The notes beneath the pieces are model-generated. The model did not search any database. It was not told the origin of the DNA and saw nothing but the letters and a program-made list of their open reading frames with translations. The translations under genes and the position numbers were made by a program. From Panax quinquefolius (lineage: Eukaryota; Streptophyta; Magnoliopsida; Apiales; Araliaceae), in the NCBI GenBank assembly GCA_020205615.1, contig CM035168.1:10358237-10422236 (forward strand): a stretch of 64,000 nt of DNA, given 5' to 3'. Below are positions 11,061 to 21,279 of this stretch, one piece after another (position 1 is the stretch's first letter; each line of letters begins with the position of its first letter).

Positions 11061-12458
11061 AATTAGTTTTTGGTCCAAATCATTTATGGTACAATATTAT
11101 TCTTGAATTTTACTCCACAAAGCAGTATCATGTTGACAATTTGAACGTTATTGAATTCTGGATAAATTAAATTATAAATCTTTAAAATTTATCTTTGAAC
11201 TTGTTTTATCGAATTATTATGTCATTGTCATCATCCTCATGCCTATATTGTTATGAAATTCATCTTTGGCCCGTAGTGCATAGATGGACTTGGTATGATT
11301 ATGACCAGGGATTATTTGGTATAATCATGACCGTAATGTTATAAATGATGTGATAAAAGTCCTCATTGGCCCGTAGTGCGTTGATGGACAATTTTTGGTA
11401 TGATTATGGTCATGGATTCTCTTCGGCCAAGGGTGCAAAGATGAATTTTTTTATGGCATGATTATGACCGTTGATGAAAACACGATTATCTTTGGCCCGA
11501 GTAAGGATAATTCGTGGTCGTGATACTAAAAATATCCTTGGCCCGTAGTAGTGGATGATTCGATGATGTGGATTATTTATTGTCGAGTCTCAAATGATAA
11601 AATTGATGATAAATCTTTTAAATCATAGAAGATAGTAGATTTTACGCCTACTGACTCTTCTAATGGATTGCTTATTTCACTGCAATTGTTGATCTAAAAC
11701 TTGTTGTCTATTATATTCTATCGGTTGTTATATTGTTGAAGGCCAAGGATAATTTATTCTCGCATTATCTTAGTCATAATATTTTTCCGGGCTAGTTGAG
11801 CTCACCCTTTCTTTTAATGTTCTCTCGTGAAGTGAGAATATACGGGACTAATGGGGAATGAAATGACGGCCCCGTGATGGTCAGATTAGTAGTCCTCACT
11901 ATTACAGAAAATAGTGTGATAATAAATGTATTGAGGACTTATTTTGAGTTTGAATAATTGCCTAGAAGATAATATTTGTATTAAAACTCATAGCTCATGT
12001 TGTATATTTAAGTCAGATTTGTAAAATCCCAAATTTTATTTAATAAAGATTTAATTTTCTCAAAATATTTTTTATATTATGGTGTGAATTTGAGATAATG
12101 TTATAGTTGTAGGTAGTATTTATAAATTTTGCAAAGTATGCAAGTTGTTGTATTATATTCGATTGGTCGGGGAATATTTGTATAACGACACAATCATCAG
12201 TGGACCCACAATGGAATTATCATCGGATCGAGAAAAGCGACATAAATATTTTTTGAAAATAACTAGGAAGTTTACCATTAATACTGCTGAACTAATCAGT
12301 AGTAAAGTACAATGAATGTCGTGTGGTTACATAGTAGCATTACGCGGTATTAATTATTGATGCTTATGTGAGAAGTCACTACTTTTGTTCAATTATCGCT
12401 ATATTAGTTTAAAAGATAAGTATCTCACGTTATTTGATTTAATTATTGTTGATTGTTA

Positions 12459-12469
12459 TTATATATATA

Positions 12470-12501
<32 letters not shown>
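12459..12501. repeat. (AT)n microsatellite
   Basis: A 43-bp run of alternating A and T with one TT break, within the U3 of the LTR. Other LTR copies carry only short AT-rich sequence at this position, so it is a local expansion. Confidence 0.95.
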
Positions 12502-12881
12502 GTTTTGTTTCTATTAGTATTATTAATGTAATAAAATGAATTTTTTTTTTGTATAAAAATGTAATACTTTTATAAAGTTATTCGTTTTATTAGGCTAATA
12601 GTAAAATTTTATATAAAATGTAATACTTTTATAAAGTTATTTGTTTTATTAGACAATAATTAGAATATATTATATTTTATTATGCATAGTATTTGTATAG
12701 TGCATGCATAGTGTTTGCATAGTAAATCTTTTTATATAAAATAGAATACTTTTATAAAGTTATTCGTTTTATTAGATTATAAATATATATATTATATTTT
12801 ATTATAAACCAATCTGGACCATCCGTTTAAAGTAAATCAATCTGGACCATTCATGGATTGGTTACTATTCAGTCCATTCTT

Positions 12882-12891
12882 CTATAAATAG
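12882..12891 (+). promoter_or_regulatory. TATA box of the left-arm LTR
   Basis: CTATAAATAG followed by AAGCTCATTTCTTC. Transcription from here would run through the hairpin array and across the palindrome centre into the right arm. Confidence 0.7.
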
Positions 12892-13059
12892 AAGCTCATT
12901 TCTTCATTATTTCTTACGAATTCACTGAAACTCTAGAGTGAGAAAACTATAGAGTGAAAGAAGAAAAGTTTTCTGCTACTTCACTACTTCTATATCCAGT
13001 TTCTTCTTTATAAGGTAAGGGATATTATTTGTTGTACTCGTAAGGGTATTATTTTTTTG

Positions 13060-13565
13060 TATTCATGAAGAGAACTTACGTTATTTTATTCTTTATTATT
13101 CATTGGAATAACTTTTGTATCTGTGATGTCTACCCTATACTTGGTGAAATTCTTCTATTATTCCATTCTTTATTATTACATTTGGAATATATCACTTTTG
13201 TGTGTTTCTGTGGGACATGGTTCCATCTTTATTATTCTATTAGAATAACTTTGTCTATCAATCGCATGCATGGTGATTTCTATTGTTATTCTATTCTTTA
13301 TTATTACATTGGAATATCACATGCATGTGTTTACGCCGGACTGGTTCGATCTTTATTATTATGTTGGAATAACTTTTGTCTGTCACGAAATCTGCATGCA
13401 TGGTGATTTCTGTTGTTATTCCATTCTTTATTATTACATTGGGAATATCCTCGCCGGTGCGTATTACGCTAACCTAGATTCCGTTATTTATTGTTACATT
13501 TGAATAACTCGTCTATGCAAAATACCCTATGTGCATGGTGATTTCTTTTGTTATTCCATTCTTTA
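13060..13565 (+). repeat. Hairpin-repeat array in left-arm LTR
   Basis: Six or seven units of about 60-80 bp with core TATTCYATTCTTTATTATT followed by an ACATTGGAATA-type arm, so each unit can fold on TATTCCA/TGGAATA. Spacers contain GCATGCATGGTGATTTC. It is downstream of the TATA box and of the donor-like AAGGTAAGG at 13015. Confidence 0.75.
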
Positions 13566-13611
13566 TTATACTCATTGGTTAAAGTTTTAACTTTTATACT
13601 CCATGAAATTA

Positions 13612-13905
13612 GTTAACCGACAATGATGAGGACATTTAATTCGATTACAACTCTTGGTATAACCTTTAAGCGTATAATATATTCCAAGATTTTAGCGGTA
13701 CATATTCATACGTTAAATTATCCGCTATCTCGTCCGGTTCTAAATCAATAATGTGGTTGAATTCGTCCACATATTTACGTAACATCGTCGTCGTGAAAAA
13801 TGTTATGAACACTTGACATACTTGGCGGTAAAACGAGTCTATAAGCCACAGTTCCTACTCGATCGAGGATTTCAAATGGGCCAATTAAATCGAGGATTTC
13901 ATTTG
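13612..13905 (-). pseudogene. Integrase C-terminal fragment embedded in LTR (left copy)
   Basis: On the minus strand this reads [19 protein letters not shown] and on to MLRKYV, the region just after the Tekay integrase core. It then runs to the PQELES junction, which carries the 45-bp chromodomain deletion typical of the NA elements. It sits inside a plus LTR, flanked by two copies of the same LTR segment (around 13540-13611 and 13905-13980). It is a mirror image of the fragment at 14357-14641. It has no promoter or start of its own. Confidence 0.75.
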
Positions 13906-14356
13906 TTATTCCATTCTTTATTATACTCAGTTGGTTAAAGTTTTGACTTCTATACTCCATGAAATTAGTGGAATATCCTTGATATTTGCGCTTTATCCAG
14001 TATCTTTTCATGGAAATATACTTCTGAGCATTCTTGAATTTTACTCTACAAAGAAGTATCATGTTGACAATTTGGACATTATTAGTTCCTGGATAAAAAC
14101 ATGAGGATGATGACAATGATATAAAAATTCAATAAAACAAGTTCAAGAATTAATTTATCCAGGAACTAATAATGTCCAAATTGTCAACATGATACTTCTT
14201 TGTAGAGTAAAATTCAAGAATGCTCAGAAGTATATTTCCATGAAAAGATACTGGATAAAGCGCAAATATCAAGGATATTCCACTAATTTCATGGAGTATA
14301 GAAGTCAAAACTTTAACCAACTGAGTATAATAAAGAATGGAATAACAAATGAAATC

Positions 14357-14641
14357 CTCGATTTAATTGGCCCATTTGAAATCCTCGATCGAGTAGGAAC
14401 TGTGGCTTATAGACTCGTTTTACCACCAAGTATGTCGCGTGTTCATAACATTTTTCACGTATCGATGTTACGTAAATATGTGGACGACCCGAACCACATT
14501 ATTGATTTAGAACCGGACGAGATAGCGGATAATTTAACGTATGAATATGTACCTGTTAAAATCTTGGAATATATTATACGCTTAAAGGTTATACCTCAAG
14601 AGTTAGAATCGGACGAAATGTCCTCATCTGTTCGGTTAACT
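14357..14641 (+). pseudogene. Integrase C-terminal fragment embedded in LTR (right copy)
   Basis: It encodes on the plus strand [38 protein letters not shown] and on to KVIPQELES, in one open frame together with flanking LTR codons (14189-14665). It is nearly identical to 19163-19446 in NA1 up to GTTCGGTTAAC, including the missing chromodomain core, so NA1 or a sister copy is the likely source. An LTR segment of about 75 bp (CTAATTTCATGGAGTAT... to GGAATAACAAA) is repeated directly on both sides (14280-14356 and 14640-14716). Confidence 0.78.
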
Positions 14642-14694
14642 AATTTCATGGAGTATAAAAGTTAAAACTTTAACCAACTGAGTATAATAAAGAA

Positions 14695-15175
14695 TGGAAT
14701 AACAAAAGAAATCACCATGCATGCGGTACTTTGCATAGACAGGTTATTCAAACAGAACAATAAATAACGGAACTAGGTTAGCGCGAATACGCACCGGCTG
14801 TGATATTCCAATGTAATAATAAAGAATGGAATAACAATGTAAATCACCATGCACGCCACTTCGCATGTATGTGTTATTCCAACATAATAATAAAGATCTA
14901 ACCAGTCCCACGTAAAACGCATGCATGTGATATTCCAAATGTAATAATAAAGAATATAATAACAATAGAAATCACCACGCATGCAGATTTCAGATGACAA
15001 AAGTTATTCTAATAGAATAATAAAGATGGAACCATGTCCCACAGAAACACACAAAACAGATATTCCAAATGTAATAATAAAGAATGGAATAATGTAAGAA
15101 TTTCACCAAGTATAGGGTAGATCACAGATACAAAAGTTATTCCAATGTAATAATAAAGAATGGAATAATGTAAGT
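14695..15175 (-). repeat. Hairpin-repeat array in right-arm LTR
   Basis: About seven units with core TTATTCCAATGTAATAATA then AAGAATGGAATA, i.e. arms TTATTCCA/TGGAATAA around an A/T-rich loop. Spacers have ATCACCATGCATGC-type sequence. It is the mirror of 13060-13565. Confidence 0.75.
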
Positions 15176-15388
15176 TCTCTTCATGAATACTGAAAGAAAT
15201 AATACCCCTTACCTTATAAAGAAGAGTACTCTCACTGAAGAAGGCTGGGATATACTTGAAGAAACTTGCACTATGCTCAAAGCTTTCTTAAACGCTAAAG
15301 AAATACGCCAAGATAGAAGAATAATTTTCTCTACGCTTTCTCTCTCTAGTTTTGGTGAATTTGTAAGAAATAATGAAGGAATGAGCTT

Positions 15389-15398
15389 CTATTTATAG
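15389..15398 (-). promoter_or_regulatory. TATA box of the right-arm LTR
   Basis: CTATAAATAG on the minus strand with the standard GAAGCTCATTCCTTCATTA flank. It faces the TATA box at 12882, so the two promoters converge on the palindrome centre. Confidence 0.7.
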
Positions 15399-16419
15399 AA
15401 GAATGGACTGAATAGTAAACCAATCCACTTAACCGTCGAGATCGATTTACTTTAAACGGATGGTCCAGATTGGTTTACAAAGAAAATATAATTTATTATA
15501 TTTATAATCTAATAAAACGAATAACTTTTAAAAAGATTTTACTATGCAAACACTATATGTGTACTATGCAAACACTATGCATAATAAAATATAATATATT
15601 CTAATTATTGTCTAATAAAACTAATAACTTTATAAGTATTCTATTTTATATGAAAAGATTTTACTATTAGCCTAATAAAACGTAATAACTTTATAAAAGT
15701 ATTCTATTTTATATAAAATTTTTTCTGCTTTTATTACATTAATAATACTAATAAAACAATACTTCATCATCATTATTATTATTCACACTAATCGACTGTG
15801 TCGTTTCCGTGAAAGAGGAGCTTTCAATAAGGATTTCTCCCTATCAAGCCGCAATTAGGTAACCAAACCTCTCCTTCGCGGAACTTCTAGACATCGTTAA
15901 TATTGCAAATAATAATATTAATAACTCTGTTATCTGAATTATTGATTTAATAATAATAAAAAAATATTGACAATAATTGAATCAAATAACGTGAGATACT
16001 ATGCAACAATTACAGAAGCAATAATTGAACAAAACTGAGTGACTTCTCACGTAAGCATCAATAATCAATACAGTGTGCTACTATGAAACCATGCGTATTC
16101 CTGTACTTTTAACATTGGGTGTTTCAACAGTTAACGGTAAAACATCCGCCGTTATTTTTATAAAAAATATTTTTGTCGTTTTCTCAATCAGACAATAATT
16201 CCATTGTGGGGTCCACCAATGATTGTGCCGTCGTACGAATATTCCCTGTTAAAACGAATATTCCCCGACCAATTGAATATTATATAACAACTTGCGTACT
16301 TTGCAAAATTTATAAATATTACTCACAACTATAACATTATATCAAAATCATTCCATAATATTTTAAAAAATGATAATTATAGAAAATTCATTTTTATTCA
16401 TAAAAGTAGGGGTCTTACA

Positions 16420-16788
16420 CTACTGATAATTTATTCTGCATTATCTTAGTCATAATATTTCTTACTGGGCTAGTTGAGCTCACCCTTTCCTTCACTGTTC
16501 TCTTCAGAAAATGAGAATATAGCTGGGACGAGTCGGGGAACGAATTGATAGTCCAGATGATAGCATTAGTAGTCCTCACTATTCTGTTAAACAGTGTGAT
16601 ATTAAATGTAATGAGGACTCAATTGAGTGTGGATATTATCTAGATGAGAATATTTGTATTAAAACACACAGCATATATGTCGTCGTATTTTGCACGACTG
16701 TTGTATAATTAAGTTTTATTTGAATTTATGTACCATATATCTGGCGACTCAAGATGGGTGATGAATACCTATTTTTGGGGACGTCGCA
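16420..16788 (+). repeat. NA1 5' LTR, 3' end only
   Basis: It begins within the GATAATTTATTCTGC block and ends ...GGGGACGTCGCA, two bases before the primer site. Some 2.5 kb of upstream LTR is absent; an inverted LTR abuts instead. Part of the LTR between 14097 and 16420 (about 450 bp) is missing altogether, so this is not a simple insertion into one LTR. Confidence 0.82.
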
Positions 16789-16790
16789 GT

Positions 16791-16802
16791 TGGTATCAAA
16801 GC
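16791..16802 (+). other. Primer-binding site of NA1
   Basis: TGGTATCAAAGC two bases after the LTR end. It is the complement of the 3' end of initiator-Met tRNA with one mismatch from TGGTATCAGAGC. The same sequence recurs at 46658. Confidence 0.85.
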
Positions 16803-16971
16803 TTAGGGATATGATCCTTGGTTGAGATGTGAGACAAGAACTAGGAGGGAGAAGACGAGGAATTCCTTTGCTAGTATGACCTAAGTTTATTTGGTATTTA
16901 ATTGGTCGCTCAGAGTATAGGGATAATATGTGATATGTTAATTAACCCTTGTTTTGTGGCAGTATTTGAAA

Positions 16972-18140
16972 ATAACATCCAAGATTGTTGAGAATAGCAA
17001 TGGAGCACAAGAGACCGTTGAGTCTCCACATATCAATAATCAGGATAATGTGCATCAGGAAGGCGACAATCCTCAGGCAAATAATAACACTGACCAAATG
17101 ATGAACGATGGAATGTTCAGAGGCTTTATGCAATTCATGCAACAACAGGTAAGAGAGACTCATGTTCAAAATATAGGTAGAAATAATGGCAACCCACGGT
17201 CGGTCACCGCTAAGCAGTTCAAGGAGCTGGGACCACCGGAGTTTTTAGAAAAGCCAGACCCACTTAAGGCAGAGACATGGATTAAGCAGATCACCAAGAT
17301 ATTTGATGTCTTGAAATGCTCAGAGGAGCTAAAAGTTCCATTCGCCACCTTTATGTTTCGTGAAGAAGCAGATCATTGGTGGGAATCTATAAAACATACC
17401 CAGCCTGACGCACTCAAGATGTCTTGGGAGAAGTTCCAAGAGTTGTTCAACGACAAGTACTTTTCTGAAAGTATTCGTCAAATGAAGGAGGTGGAGTTCA
17501 TCAAGTTGGAGCAAAACAATATGACCGTGTCGCAGTACGAGGCTAAGTTTGCTGAGTTGTCTCGGTTTGCATCCCATTTGGTCGATAATGAGGAGCGAAT
17601 GACGCGAATGTTTCTAAGAGGTTTGAAACCCAATATACGTTAATACCTCATTTCTCACAAACTTTGTTTATATTCAGATGTTGTGAATAGGGGTCAGTTA
17701 TTGGAGCGCGATAATGAGTCAGCACAACCAAAAGGCAACGACCAACAATACGATAATAATCAATTCTACGGTAGTACGGTCATCTGAACAATGATAACCA
17801 TCGGGGAAATTATCATGCCATGAATGGTAACCACTTCGGTGGTAATCATGGCCAAGATAATAGAAGTGGAAATGTCAAGAAGAGAAGGTTCAATAATGAT
17901 GCAAAGACAGCAGCACCAACACCCGTTTCAAAGGAAGAAGAACGACCACCGGTCAGTATGTTTCAAAATGGGACAGAGGGACACATCCGTCCATCTTGCA
18001 TACATGTTAATCCAAAGCGTGTTTTAATTGCAGAAGAGAAGGTCACCTAGCTCGATTTTGTCGTATGGTGAAGTCAAGCCCAGCTGGGATGGTGATGCCA
18101 AAGGATGTCCTAGACAAGCCAAAGCCGGTAGTTTAAGAGA
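16972..18140 (+). pseudogene. NA1 gag (start codon lost, two or more breaks)
   Basis: The frame from about 16954 to 17643 is open and aligns with T3 gag: VENSNGAQETVESPHINNQ, FRGFMQFMQQQ, KQFKELGPPEFLEKPDPLK, DHWWESIK, SWEKFQELFNDKYFSESIRQ, LEQNNMTVSQYEAKFAELSR and RMTRMFLRGLKP. The expected ATG (46843 in T3) is ATA at 16972; the next in-frame ATG is near 17098. A CAA-to-TAA change stops the frame at 17641, after which homology continues (YLISHKLCLYSDVV). The zinc-knuckle region (17820-18050) has lost the first cysteines: it reads MFQNGTEGHIRPSC where CxxC is expected. An AG acceptor-like site, CCCTTGTTTTGTGGCAG, ends at 16962. Confidence 0.8.
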
Positions 18141-18571
18141 GAGCGTTTTTTTTTCATGACAGGGAACCTGAATAAAATTATCACAGGTAAGTTAATCATA
18201 AACTTTTGCGAAGTCTATACCATGTTAGATACCGGTTCTACTCACTCTTTCATTTCACCTAGTTGTGTTCAATGTTTAAATTCAACTCCGGAGAAGTTAA
18301 ACTTTGATTTATCTGTTGAAACTCAGTTGGGAGAAACTTTCGTTACCTCCACTATTTATAAATCTTGTTTGATTCAAATCAACACTTTCACGTTACCTGT
18401 CGATCTTATCTCTTTGAAAATACTTACCTTTGATGTGATTTTAGGAATCGATTGGTTAACTACTCATCATACTTTTAGTAAGGTTGTTAGCTTTCATGTT
18501 CCTAACCAACCTGTTATGCGAATTCAAGCAACCAAACCACTAAAGTCAATCATTGTCATATCAAGCCATAA
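18141..18571 (+). pseudogene. NA1 aspartic protease (nearly intact)
   Basis: One open frame (18156-18575) carries the catalytic motif YTMLDTGSTHSFISP and the later LISLKILTFDVILGIDWL block, so flap and core order are as in T3. In active elements it would cut Gag. It lacks its own start and was presumably made as part of a Gag-Pro polyprotein; a frame break separates it from gag near 18150. It stops at a TAA (18573-18575) at the edge of the foreign insert. Keeping DTG while RT and IN are gone fits a gag-protease non-autonomous design. Confidence 0.8.
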
Positions 18572-18718
18572 GTAAAGAGCCCCGGTCCTTTCATTGTTGA
18601 CTTCCTTGTGTGGAATGCACCGAAGCCAGACTTTCCGTATGGGACGTTGTGAATAACAATGGCAAGTTGATAGGTATCAATGTGACGTGTTATCCAAGTC
18701 TTGGATGAGAGTCACAAT
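18572..18718 (+). other. About 147-bp insert of unknown origin between protease and RT linker
   Basis: T3 has 76 bp here (48457-48532); NA1 instead has about 147 bp without similarity to T1, T2 or T3. The same insert is in NA3 (23911-24059, minus) and its last 35 bp in NA2 (29704-29738). One frame reads DVVNNNGKLIGINVTCYPSLG in NA1 and DVVNNGGKLIGINVTYYPSLG in NA3. No known domain is recognised; it could be a captured host fragment. Confidence 0.65.
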
Positions 18719-19162
18719 TGTGAATGATATTTCTATTGTTAATAAATTTCTTGACGTATTTCTGAAGACTTCTTGGCCTACCCTAGAGCGTGAAATCGAA
18801 TTTTGTACTGACCCCAGTACAAAACCCCATTTCTAAAACCCTTAAATATTTCTTCAACTAAAACGAACGTAACATGCGCCAAAGACGTTGACTCGAGCTG
18901 TTTAAGATTACGATCGTACCATTCAATATCATCATGGGAAAAGCGAACGTGGTAGCTGACGCGTTGAGTAGAAGATCATATGCGTTTATGAGTGTAAATA
19001 TACGAACCTACGTGAAGATAATGAATATACGAGTAGAATCGACTTTAATCGATAAAGTTAAAGCCGCTCAAACTACATACTCAGAGCTGATGAATGTGAA
19101 GAAGAAGGTTCAAGAGGGCGTTATTCTAAAAGCAAGAATTGACGAAGAGAGAAAATCTCAAC
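18719..19162 (+). pseudogene. NA1 RT-linker / RNase H remnant / integrase linker fusion
   Basis: It starts with the VNKFLDVF...EREIEFCTDPSTKP linker that normally precedes RT. At about 18835-18842 it jumps to the end of RNase H (LKYFFN-NERNMRQRR, then [17 protein letters not shown]). The open frame 18934-19173 then covers the linker before integrase (IRVESTLIDKVKAA, KKKVQEGVILKARIDEE). At about 19150 it jumps again to the integrase C-terminus. All RT catalytic motifs (LPQG- and YXDD-type) and the integrase HHCC and DDE residues are absent. Confidence 0.8.
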
Positions 19163-19446
19163 CCTCGATTTAATTGGCCCATTTGAAATCCTCGATCAAG
19201 TAGGAACTGTTGCTTATAGACTCGTTTTACCGCCAAGTATATCGCGTGTTTATAACGTTTTTCACGTATTGATGTTACGTAAATATGTGGACGACCCGAA
19301 CCACATTATTGATTTAGAACCAGACGAGATAACGGATAATTTAACGTATGAAGATGTACCTGTTAAAATCTTGGAATATATTCTACGCTTAAAGGTTATA
19401 CCTCAAGAGTTAGAATCGGACGAAATGTCCTCATCTGTTCGGTTAA
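19163..19446 (+). pseudogene. NA1 integrase C-terminal tail without chromodomain core
   Basis: [39 protein letters not shown] and LEPDEITDNLTYEDVPVKIL match the C-terminal part of T3 integrase. It then reads [10 protein letters not shown]: the 15 codons for the LKVLWRNHDVEEMTW-type chromodomain core are missing in frame. A further 9 bp are missing after KILE. It runs straight into LTR sequence at about 19447, with the polypurine tract gone. Confidence 0.8.
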
Positions 19447-19847
19447 CATTGTATTTTATCAGTTTAACATTGTTGAAGACTAATGATAATTTATTTTGCA
19501 TTATCTTAGTCATAATATTTCTTACTGGGCTAGTTGAGCTCACCCTTTCCTTCATCGTATTCTTGAGAAATGAGAATATAGTCGATTTAGTGGGGAATGA
19601 ATTAACGATTCAGATGATAGCATTAGTAGTCCTCACTATTACATTAAGCAAATTGTGATATTAAATGTAATGAGGACTCAATTGAGTGTGGATATTGTCT
19701 AGATGACAATATTTGTATTAAAACTTACAACATATATGTCGTCGTATTTTGAACGACTATTGTATAATTAAGTTGTATTTGAATTTATGTACCATGTATC
19801 TGGCGACTCAAGATGGGTGATGAATACCTATTTTTGGGGACGTCACA
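19447..19847 (+). repeat. NA1 3' LTR, 3' end only
   Basis: It begins at CATTGTATTTTATCAGTTTAAC and ends ...GGGGACGTCACA at 19847. It lacks U3, TATA box and array. Confidence 0.8.
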
Positions 19848-20092
19848 GTATTTGTATTCTGTACCATGTATTTGGCGACTCAGAATGGGTGATGTATACC
19901 TATTTTAGGGGCGTCACAGTTGGTTTCAAAGCTTAGGGATATGATCCCTGGCTGAGATGTGAGACTAGAACTAGGAAGGGAGAGACGGAGAATTCCTTCA
20001 CTAGTATGACCTACCTAAGTTTATTTGGAATTTAATTGGTCACGAGGAGTATCTGAGATAATATGTGGTATGTCAATTAACCCTTGTTTTGT
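19848..20092 (+). mobile_element. NA2, left part: LTR end, primer site and leader
   Basis: 19848-19918 repeats the last 71 bp of an LTR (TATTTGTATTCTGTACCATG to GCGTCACA), directly after another LTR end. It is followed by a primer site (TGGTTTCAAAGC at 19921, one change from 16791) and the leader up to CCCTTGTTTTGT. There it is cut by NA3 at 20093. The leader matches 16803-16957. The likely continuation is the gag at 28740, with about 400 bp of leader/gag missing. Confidence 0.7.
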
Positions 20093-21279
20093 TGTGAGAC
20101 ACCCCCAAAATAGGTATACATCACCCATCTTGGGTCGCCAAAACATGGTATGTAAATCAAATACAACTTAATTATACAACCGTCGTGTAAAATACGACAA
20201 AACATAAATCGAGAGTTTTAATAAGAATATTGTCATCTAGATAATATCCACACTCATGGAGTCCTCATTACATTTATTGTCACACTATTTATCGTAATAA
20301 TAGTGAGGACTACTAATGCTATCATCCGGACCATCACTCCATTCCTCGATTTGTCCCCATTTATATTCTCATTTTCAAGAGAACAAGTGAAAGAAAGGGT
20401 GAGCTCAACTAGCCCAAGAAGAAATATTATGACTAAGATAATGCAAAATAAATTATCCTTAGCCTTCAACAGTATAACAATTGATAGAATATAATAGAGA
20501 ACAAGTTTTAGATCAACAACTACAGCGGAATAAGCAATCCATTAGAAGAGTCAAGTAGAGCATAAAATCTACTATCTTCTATGATTTAAAAAGTTTTTCA
20601 TCAACTTTATCGTTGAGACTCAGCTTAATAAATAAACCATATCATAGAATCTTCCCTGAACTACGGGCAAAGGATATTCATTAAATCATCAATGGTCATG
20701 ACTATACTGAATAATCCCTGGTCATAATCATACCAAAAACTCGCCCATCAATGCACTACATGTGCCAACGAGGACTTTTACCACATCATTTATTACATTA
20801 CTTGGCCATGATTATACCGAATAATCCTCGGTCATAATCATACCAAGTCCATCTACGCACGTAAGCCAAAGATGACTTTCATCACAATATAAGCATGAGG
20901 ATGATGACAATGACATAATAATTCAATAAAACAAGTTCAAGGATAAATTTTAAAGATTTATAATTTAATTTATCCGTAAATCAATAACGCCCAAATTGTC
21001 AACATGACATCGCTTTGTGGAGTAAAATTCAAGAATGATCGTAAGAATATTTCCATGAAAAGATATTGGATGAAGTTTAAATATTCAAGGATATTCTACT
21101 AATTTCATGGAGTATAGAAGTCAAAACTTTAACCAACCTGAGTATAATAGAATATATGAAATCGCAAATGGATTTTCACCGCCATGCAGTAATCCACGTA
21201 GATGCATCATTTCCACAATTTAATAAGGAATGAATACGAAGGATCATTCAACATGCATGCTGCAGTAATCCACATAGGC

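Larger units (their letters stand above)
9331..12019 (+). repeat. Truncated plus-strand LTR of the second LTR subtype
   Basis: It aligns along its length with 31078-33725 inside the NA2 3' LTR, starting at a GAAAAAGCCCC sequence. About 640 bp of 5' LTR and about 90 bp of 3' end are missing. It carries the tandem duplication (10250-10850) and TACTATTCAC blocks of this subtype. The TATA position near 10068-10080 reads CCATACATGA instead of CCTATAAATAGA, so its promoter is probably dead. The donor-like GAG/GTAAGT is kept at 10250. The left edge abuts the terminus of T1; the right edge abuts the next LTR at 12020. Confidence 0.8.
12020..14097 (+). repeat. Plus-strand LTR, left arm of inverted pair
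   Basis: It starts TGTAAAATCCCAAA at 12020, a variant of the TGTAAGACCCCAA terminus, with U3, TATA box (12882-12891), donor-like AAG/GTAAGG (13015) and hairpin array. It ends abruptly at 14097 after GTTCCTGGATAA, about 800 bp short of a normal 3' end. A piece of integrase tail in the opposite orientation is embedded at 13612-13905. The next base starts an inverted LTR. No internal element sequence is attached. Confidence 0.8.
12020..16419. repeat. 4.4-kb near-palindrome of two inverted LTRs
   Basis: The left arm (12020-14097) and right arm (14155-16419 read in reverse) are the same LTR in opposite orientations, both broken at the same LTR position. They are separated by about 57 bp (14098-14154) that belong to the right arm only. 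Both arms contain the same embedded integrase-tail fragment (13612-13905 and 14357-14641). The arms are similar but not identical, with differences clustered at CG-rich spots. This could be a real inverted duplication or a fold-back assembly chimera. Confidence 0.75.
14098..16419 (-). repeat. Minus-strand LTR, right arm of inverted pair
   Basis: On the minus strand it starts TGTAAGACCCCTAC at 16419 and stops at 14098 after CATCATCCTCATGTT, so the 3' third is missing. It carries a TATA box (15389-15398), donor-like AAG/GTAAGG (about 15212), a hairpin array and the embedded integrase tail at 14357-14641. Its 5' terminus abuts, at 16420, the 3' third of a plus-oriented LTR belonging to NA1. Confidence 0.8.
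16420..19847 (+). mobile_element. NA1: internally deleted, non-autonomous Tekay-type element
   Basis: The order is 5' LTR tail (16420-16788), primer site, leader, gag, protease, a foreign insert, a short RNase H remnant, the integrase C-terminus and a 3' LTR tail (19447-19847). Compared with T3, it lacks RT and most of RNase H (joined at an AAAAGC microhomology), the integrase zinc finger and core, and the 45-bp chromodomain core. The polypurine tract and most of the 3' LTR are also gone: the integrase tail runs directly into the LTR at about 19447. The first set of deletions is shared with NA3 and NA2; the LTR loss is private. Gag is the best preserved part. Confidence 0.82.

Noticed and set aside
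12459..12501. (AT)n run as a possible replication origin or scaffold attachment site
   Set aside because: A simple microsatellite inside U3; nothing else supports such a role.
15183..15398. 71-codon plus frame that looks protein-like (EEGWDILEETCTMLKAF)
   Set aside because: It lies antisense in the LTR leader next to the TATA box and is disrupted in the equivalent positions 37400-37600 and 45000-45200.
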